DNA of 19,718 bases from Cellvibrionales bacterium UBA2618 (GTDB taxonomy: Bacteria; Pseudomonadota; Gammaproteobacteria; Pseudomonadales; Porticoccaceae). Location: NCBI GenBank assembly GCA_002339165.1, contig DDJS01000100.1, positions 1 to 19,718 on the forward strand. The letters are read 5' to 3'. How positions within the stretch are numbered: the first letter of the stretch is position 1; every line of letters starts with the position of its first letter. Below the pieces are notes generated by a model. The model had not been told where the DNA came from, searched no databases, and saw only the letters and a list, made by a program, of their open reading frames with translations. This document shows, piece by piece, positions 16,220 through 19,718 of this stretch. The position numbers and the translations under genes were made by a program.

Positions 16220-16576
16220 ATGCAAGACGCCAACGAAAATGCTATGGATCCCAACGCGCTATTTCGCGAGGAAAACTTTACCGATCAAAAAATTGGTGCC
16301 ATTCGTAAACTTGTGCCGGTGACAGCGAATGGCGCTGACGACCCGGACCGCGAAATCCAGTACATGGGTTCTGCGCAAATCATGAGTCCAATGGGTCCCA
16401 TTCCGCTAAATTTTGAACTGGCCGGCAATACCATCGGCGAGGCGGCGGAAGACTTTGCCGCAAAAGCCCAAGTCTCTATCCAAGAGGCCTCGCAGGAGCT
16501 AGAGCGAATGCGCCGCGAACAGGCATCGCAAATTGTGGTGCCAGGGCAAGGCAATAGCAGCGGTATTATAACCTAA
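16220..16576 (+). CDS. Conserved small cytoplasmic protein of unknown function
   Basis: A 118-residue acidic, soluble protein without signal peptide, membrane helix or cysteine. It resembles, from memory, small uncharacterised proteins of Pseudomonas and relatives: 'ALFREENFTDQKIGAIRKLV' then 'PVTANGADDPDREIQYMGSA', a Met/Pro stretch 'QIMSPMGPIPLNFELAG' (two predicted strands), and a helix 'FAAKAQVSIQEASQELERMR' that could form a coiled coil. The tail 'IVVPGQGNSSGIIT' looks flexible. The start at 16220 has only a distant AAGGG; an ATG at 16244 is an alternative. It stands alone between slyD and the convergent GIY-YIG gene. No function can be assigned. Confidence 0.8.
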   Translation: MQDANENAMDPNALFREENFTDQKIGAIRKLVPVTANGADDPDREIQYMGSAQIMSPMGPIPLNFELAGNTIGEAAEDFAAKAQVSIQEASQELERMRREQASQIVVPGQGNSSGIIT

Positions 16577-16673
16577 GAAATCACGCCTGCAAAAATCCAC
16601 TCAGCGGTAGTCGGCTACGTTTTATTTGGGAGATGTTACGCGACTCAAATGCGCAGCGCTTGGGCCCGACGGT

Positions 16674-16922
16674 TTAATCTTCTATCAGCGCAAGCTTCTC
16701 ATCTCGACTGAGCTTCTTGATCTGCGATTCGCGGCGACTGGCAGAACTTCTATTGTGGCCGCCCTCCACGTAAACCATCGCCAGCGCTCTGCGACCACGA
16801 AAGTACTTGGCGCCGGCACGACCACTTTGATGCTGCTTAAGGCGGCGTTCAACATCCGTGGTAATACCGGTGTACAAACTACTATCACTGGCCTCAACCA
16901 TGTATACAAACCAACTATTCAC
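16674..16922 (-). CDS. GIY-YIG domain nuclease (UPF0213/YhbQ type)
   Basis: An 82-residue single GIY-YIG domain. Seen: 'WFVYMVEASDSSLYTGIT' (the VYM...YTG core), 'ERRLKQHQSGRAGAKY' with the catalytic Arg region, and 'ESQIKKLSRDEK' with the metal-binding Glu. Stand-alone members of this family are small DNA nucleases; E. coli YhbQ is a relative. The start is GTG 16920-16922, whose last two bases overlap the TGA stop of the SprT gene (GTGA), so translation is probably coupled. Longer readings into SprT are out of frame with it and lack family similarity. The pairing with a SprT-type protease hints at DNA-damage work, but this is inference. Confidence 0.85.
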   Translation of the reverse strand: MNSWFVYMVEASDSSLYTGITTDVERRLKQHQSGRAGAKYFRGRRALAMVYVEGGHNRSSASRRESQIKKLSRDEKLALIED

Positions 16923-17443
16923 GGGCTTTGGGCGACCAAGCGCAAAGGCGCTGAACAGCGTCGACAACGGTACTCGGCGCCCTGCTGCTGGATGCGACGA
17001 TGCCGGATAGATGTCAGCAAGTGGCTGCGGCAAATGCACGTGTAGTCAAACTTGCGGTAATTACGCTGCGGAATATCCTCGAGGTCATAATCGCCACGCA
17101 CCTCCGGTTCCGCGCCCAAAGTGCGCATCACCCCACGCCACTCCGCTCCATGGGGCCTTACCGATCGATGACCATGACAACAATCGACCACATAGTGGGC
17201 CACCTCATGAATTACGGTATTTTTGAGACTATCGACATAGAACTTGGCAAATATCCAGGGATTGTAACGAATGCGTCGATGACCGCGACGAACTTGGTAC
17301 ATTCCAGCGCAGCGGCCGCTGAGATCAAAATCTACCGGCAGGTAGTCAAAAGACGCTGACAAGTATCGTCCGGCAAGGTCAATCGCAGCATCGGTCGCTG
17401 CGCGCACCTGCTGTTGCTGTTGCGGGGAAATAGGCTCGATCAT
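16919..17443 (-). CDS. sprT: SprT-like zinc metalloprotease
   Basis: A 174-residue protein of the SprT family. Seen: 'RRIRYNPWIFAKFYVDSLKN' leading into the zinc motif HEVAH (79-83), third ligand His98 in 'PHGAEWRGVM', and a C-terminal zinc ribbon with Cys136/138 ('YTCIC') and Cys160/163 ('YRCRRC'). E. coli SprT (165 residues) has the same plan; eukaryotic Spartan uses this domain to degrade DNA-protein crosslinks, while the bacterial role is less certain. The start was chosen at ATG 17441-17443 from family length; the ribosome site is weak and the frame stays open upstream. It runs divergently from the PHP-domain gene and overlaps the GIY-YIG gene by 4 bases. Confidence 0.9.
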   Translation of the reverse strand: MIEPISPQQQQQVRAATDAAIDLAGRYLSASFDYLPVDFDLSGRCAGMYQVRRGHRRIRYNPWIFAKFYVDSLKNTVIHEVAHYVVDCCHGHRSVRPHGAEWRGVMRTLGAEPEVRGDYDLEDIPQRNYRKFDYTCICRSHLLTSIRHRRIQQQGAEYRCRRCSAPLRLVAQSP

Positions 17444-17489
17444 GAGCCCAGTATAATCGCACACAGGACTGCTACAATAGCGAGACACA

Positions 17490-18326
17490 ATGATCTGGCA
17501 ATTTATTATGAACGTTGATCTGCACTGCCACACCACGGCTTCCGATGGCTTACTTACGCCCTTGGAACTGCTGCAATTGGCCGAGCAACGCAATATCTCA
17601 ATGCTTTCAATCACCGACCATGACACTCTAGATGCCTATTCACAGGTGAATTTATCCGACCTGCCGCTGCGTTTGATTCCGGGTATAGAATTTTCTTCAA
17701 AGTGGCGTAAAATGGGCGTGCATATTGTTGGGCTAAATATTGACCTTCAACATCCGACGATTGTTGCCGGCGCTGCCCTGCAGACCAAAACGCGCCGTGA
17801 GCGCGCTGAAAAAATAGCTGAAAAACTCGCTGGACTGGGCTTTAAAAATACCCTTGATGCCGCGCGTGAACGCGCCCTCGGGGGACAGATTGGACGCCCC
17901 CATTTCGCCGAACATCTAGTCGCTATCGGTGCCGTCAAATCGAGCCAACAGGCGTTTAAAAAATACCTTGGGGCTGGGAAGATCGCCGACATCAAAGCCT
18001 GCTGGGCGGACATCGAAACGGTGATCGGTTGGATCAAAGCTGCGGGCGGAATCGCTGTACTGGCTCATCCAAGTAAATATGGCCTGACACGGGCCAAATT
18101 AACCGCCCTAATCGGCGATTTTAAAGATGCCGGTGGAGAGGCGATGGAGGTAATTTCTGGACAACAAACCCCCGCGTTGACGGTCGATCTCGCGTCGCTC
18201 AGTGTAAAACATCAACTGCTAGCATCCTGCGGCTCTGACTTCCACCGGCACCACACTCCATGGGCGGCACTGGGCAGGGTCACCGAGTTACCCGACAACT
18301 GTATTAAAATTTGGAGTCGCTGGTAA
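17490..18326 (+). CDS. PHP-domain nuclease, YciV/RNase AM type
   Basis: A 278-residue metal-dependent phosphoesterase of the PHP family. E. coli YciV (RNase AM) is a 5'-3' exoribonuclease that trims rRNA 5' ends and digests short nucleotides. Metal ligands seen: 'DLHCHTTASDG' (10-20), 'ITDHDT' (41-46), 'GIEFS' (Glu67), 'HIVGLNID' (His78), 'GRPHFAEHLV' (135-144), 'LAHPSKYG' (His193) and 'CGSDFHR' (Asp250, His252). The order and spacing match this branch rather than histidinol phosphatase or the DNA polymerase PHP domain. ATG 17490 has GAG five bases upstream; ATG 17508, six codons on, is closer to the motif and equally possible. It lies 46 bases from the divergent SprT gene. Confidence 0.9.
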   Translation: MIWQFIMNVDLHCHTTASDGLLTPLELLQLAEQRNISMLSITDHDTLDAYSQVNLSDLPLRLIPGIEFSSKWRKMGVHIVGLNIDLQHPTIVAGAALQTKTRRERAEKIAEKLAGLGFKNTLDAARERALGGQIGRPHFAEHLVAIGAVKSSQQAFKKYLGAGKIADIKACWADIETVIGWIKAAGGIAVLAHPSKYGLTRAKLTALIGDFKDAGGEAMEVISGQQTPALTVDLASLSVKHQLLASCGSDFHRHHTPWAALGRVTELPDNCIKIWSRW

Positions 18327-18327
18327 C

Positions 18328-18345
18328 AGCGATAAAATAATCGCT
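18328..18345. repeat. Short inverted repeat after the PHP gene
   Basis: AGCGAT-AAAATA-ATCGCT begins one base past the stop codon. A 6-bp stem with a 6-base loop and no T-run: possibly an mRNA 3' stabilising hairpin or part of the next promoter region, not a convincing terminator. Confidence 0.35.
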
Positions 18346-18423
18346 ATCGCCGGCGCGTAAATCCTGTGTATACTATCTCGCTGATCGCAGAGAAGGCGAC
18401 TTAACTCAGATTCGGCGGACGTC

Positions 18424-18837
18424 TTGAAATTCTTTTTATTTATCGGCGAACAGTGGCTCCTCGTGAGCACCTTATTGTTACTTGTATACGTATACATACT
18501 GTATGAGCGAGATAGAGGCGGCAAGTCGATCGGGCAAAATGAGTTGGTCGCGTTATTAAATTCGGAGCACGCCGCGCTGGTTGATGTGCGACCCAGCGGG
18601 GACTTCACTGATGGCCACATTCATGGTGCCATCAACATACCTCACACCAAACTGTCTTCCAGACATGTTGAATTGGGCAGACAAAAAGATAAGGTGCTGG
18701 TAGTGGTAGACCAGTATGGGCAACACGCCGGAAGCGCCGGCAAACTGCTCTCGTCGGAAGGTTACGATGTGCGTCGATTAAGCGGCGGCATGGTGGAGTG
18801 GCGAGGTCAAAACTTACCCGTGGTTAAAGGATCGTAA
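18424..18837 (+). CDS. Membrane-anchored rhodanese-like protein, YibN type, without catalytic Cys
   Basis: A 137-residue protein with one N-terminal membrane helix (about 11-27) and a rhodanese fold: 'ALVDVRPSGDFTDGHIHGAI' (51-70), 'NIPHTKL', the active-loop segment 'VLVVVDQYGQHAGSAGKLL' (91-109) and 'VRRLSGGMVEWRGQNLPV'. In sulfurtransferases the loop is CxxGxx; here the Cys position is Asp96 and the protein contains no cysteine, so sulfur transfer by the usual route is excluded. E. coli YibN, as I recall it, also has Asp there, so this looks like a family trait, and YibN has been linked to membrane-protein insertion. The start is TTG 18424; the ribosome site is weak. A TATACT (18369-18374) may be the -10. 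It precedes grxC and secB, a common gammaproteobacterial order. Confidence 0.85.
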   Translation: MKFFLFIGEQWLLVSTLLLLVYVYILYERDRGGKSIGQNELVALLNSEHAALVDVRPSGDFTDGHIHGAINIPHTKLSSRHVELGRQKDKVLVVVDQYGQHAGSAGKLLSSEGYDVRRLSGGMVEWRGQNLPVVKGS

Positions 18838-18870
18838 TCCCCGGAATACAGACAAATAATGGGATAGGAA

Positions 18871-19128
18871 ATGGCAGGAACGGTAATATACGGAACGCGA
18901 GCGGGACCTTTTTGCATCGCAGCTAGGAAGTTACTCAGGGAACGGGGTATCGAATTCGAAGATGTCACTCTGGATGGAGATGTTGCACTTAGGAACGACA
19001 TTCGTTCACAAAGTAAGCGAGATACAGTTCCCCAGATTTGGATTGATGACCAGCATGTGGGCGGTTACAGTGACTTGCGCGCGCTCGATATGCGCGGTGA
19101 GCTTGAGTCTATGGCCAATCCGTCGTAA
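18871..19128 (+). CDS. grxC: Glutaredoxin-3 homologue with GPFC in place of CPxC
   Basis: An 85-residue glutaredoxin, the size of E. coli GrxC (83). Seen: 'TVIYGTRAGPFCIAARKLL' (4-22), the glutathione-site 'TVPQIWIDD' with cis-Pro, 'HVGGYSDLRALD', and the short C-terminal helix. The active site, normally CP(Y/F)C, reads Gly12-Pro-Phe-Cys15: the first Cys, the nucleophile that carries glutathione or the disulfide, is missing while the second remains. The usual dithiol or monothiol chemistry should therefore be lost or altered. The fold and glutathione-binding residues are intact, so it may be a binding protein or a recently inactivated enzyme. AGGAA lies just before the ATG. It follows the YibN-like gene by 33 bases and precedes secB by 61. 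Confidence 0.9.
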   Translation: MAGTVIYGTRAGPFCIAARKLLRERGIEFEDVTLDGDVALRNDIRSQSKRDTVPQIWIDDQHVGGYSDLRALDMRGELESMANPS

Positions 19129-19189
19129 CAGCCGACACCACCAACAAGGCGGAGTAAAATGACCGCTCACAGACGTTAAAGAGGTATCC

Positions 19190-19708
19190 ATGTCCGACGA
19201 AACTCAAGGCCAAGCGACGGCAGCCACGGAAGGCAGTGAAAAACCGGCAGCGAGTTTCTCGGCACAGCGCATCTACTTAAAAGATATGTCATTCGAAACT
19301 CCCAAGGGGCCCGAACTATTCCAAAAACAGTGGAACCCGAAGGTCAATCAAGATCTAAGCACGCATACCGCAAGGCTCGACGAGAGCATCTTTGAAGTGT
19401 CGCTGAGAATTACCATCACCGTGAAAGATGATGAAGAGACGCTTTATTTGGTCGAAGTGGAACAAGCTGGGATCTTTAAGATCGAGGGACTAGATGATCA
19501 GCAACTAGCACAGGTACTCAATACGACCTGCGCGGCCATGCTCTTTCCCTACGCCAGAGAAGCCATAGATAACGTCCTCACCAAGGGTTCGTTACCTCCG
19601 TTGATGATACCACCGGTCAATTTTGACGGTCTCTTTGCCTCGGCAATGGCTGCCAACCAAGCCCGAGAAGAACAGAGCAGCAACGAGAGCAACGACACTC
19701 AGCACTAG
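19190..19708 (+). CDS. secB: Protein-export chaperone SecB
   Basis: A 172-residue cytoplasmic chaperone that keeps preproteins unfolded and delivers them to SecA. Seen: 'AQRIYLKDMSFETPKGPELF' (25-44, the peptide-binding groove strand), 'FQKQWNPKVNQDL', 'DESIFEVSLRITITVKDDEE', 'LVEVEQAGIFKIEGL', 'LFPYAREAIDNVLTKG' and 'LMIPPVNFDGLFAS', which match E. coli SecB in order. The acidic N-terminal 24 residues and the C-terminal 'EEQSSNESNDTQH' are longer than in E. coli (155 residues) and look disordered. GAGG sits 5 bases before the ATG. Probably cotranscribed with grxC; gpsA, often next, would lie outside the window. Confidence 0.96.
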   Translation: MSDETQGQATAATEGSEKPAASFSAQRIYLKDMSFETPKGPELFQKQWNPKVNQDLSTHTARLDESIFEVSLRITITVKDDEETLYLVEVEQAGIFKIEGLDDQQLAQVLNTTCAAMLFPYAREAIDNVLTKGSLPPLMIPPVNFDGLFASAMAANQAREEQSSNESNDTQH

Positions 19709-19718
19709 GGTTTAGGGT

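Noticed and set aside
16923..17039. Longer GIY-YIG protein starting at 17039
   Set aside because: The extra 39 residues overlap SprT coding in another frame and have no family similarity; the GTG at 16922 overlapping the SprT stop is the natural start.
19703..19718. TTTAGGG-like telomere repeat at the window end
   Set aside because: Only one and a half units, immediately after the secB stop, in a clearly bacterial chromosome; coincidence.

Overview
The window reads as a stretch of ordinary chromosome from a gammaproteobacterium. The evidence is the run of typical gammaproteobacterial genes and gene orders: xseB-ispA with dxs, pstSCAB-phoU with phoBR, SlyD with a His-rich tail, SprT, the YciV-type PHP nuclease, and rhodanese-grxC-secB. 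Base composition is intermediate. The extended PstC/PstA subunits and the OprP-type porin would suit a marine or oligotrophic relative of Pseudomonas or Cellvibrionales, but that placement is inference. I saw no tRNA, rRNA, CRISPR array, transposase or phage gene.

Left part (1-2528, minus strand): bases 1-157 hold nothing I can identify. Next come a small SnoaL/NTF2-like protein and, upstream of it, an acyl-CoA dehydrogenase, probably one transcript. Upstream of these lies an HNH endonuclease gene that is full length but interrupted by four in-frame stops with no frameshift.

Isoprenoid block (2719-5898, plus strand): xseB, ispA and dxs. Dxs makes DXP at the head of the MEP pathway and IspA condenses its products to farnesyl diphosphate. 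A 409-base gap (5899-6307) separates dxs from the convergent pho block.

Phosphate block (6308-15457): pstS-pstC-pstA-pstB-phoU on the minus strand form a complete high-affinity phosphate importer with its PhoU regulator. Divergent from pstS is an OprO/OprP-type porin, and the shared 250-base region carries two back-to-back Pho boxes, one facing each gene, each with a -10 element at the right distance. phoB-phoR follow on the minus strand, and phoB has its own Pho box. So sensing (PhoR), response (PhoB), outer-membrane entry (porin), periplasmic capture (PstS), import (PstCAB) and signalling feedback (PhoU) sit side by side.

Right part (15591-19718): slyD runs divergently from phoB and is followed by a conserved uncharacterised small protein. 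A SprT-like metalloprotease and a GIY-YIG nuclease overlap by 4 bases on the minus strand. Divergent from them are a PHP-family nuclease (YciV/RNase AM type), a membrane-anchored YibN-like rhodanese, a glutaredoxin-3 homologue and SecB. The glutaredoxin lacks the nucleophilic first cysteine of its CPxC site and the rhodanese has no cysteine at all.

I found no clearly new multi-gene system. The items most worth a second look are the stop-riddled HNH gene, the cysteine-less redox pair before secB, and the double Pho-box intergenic region.
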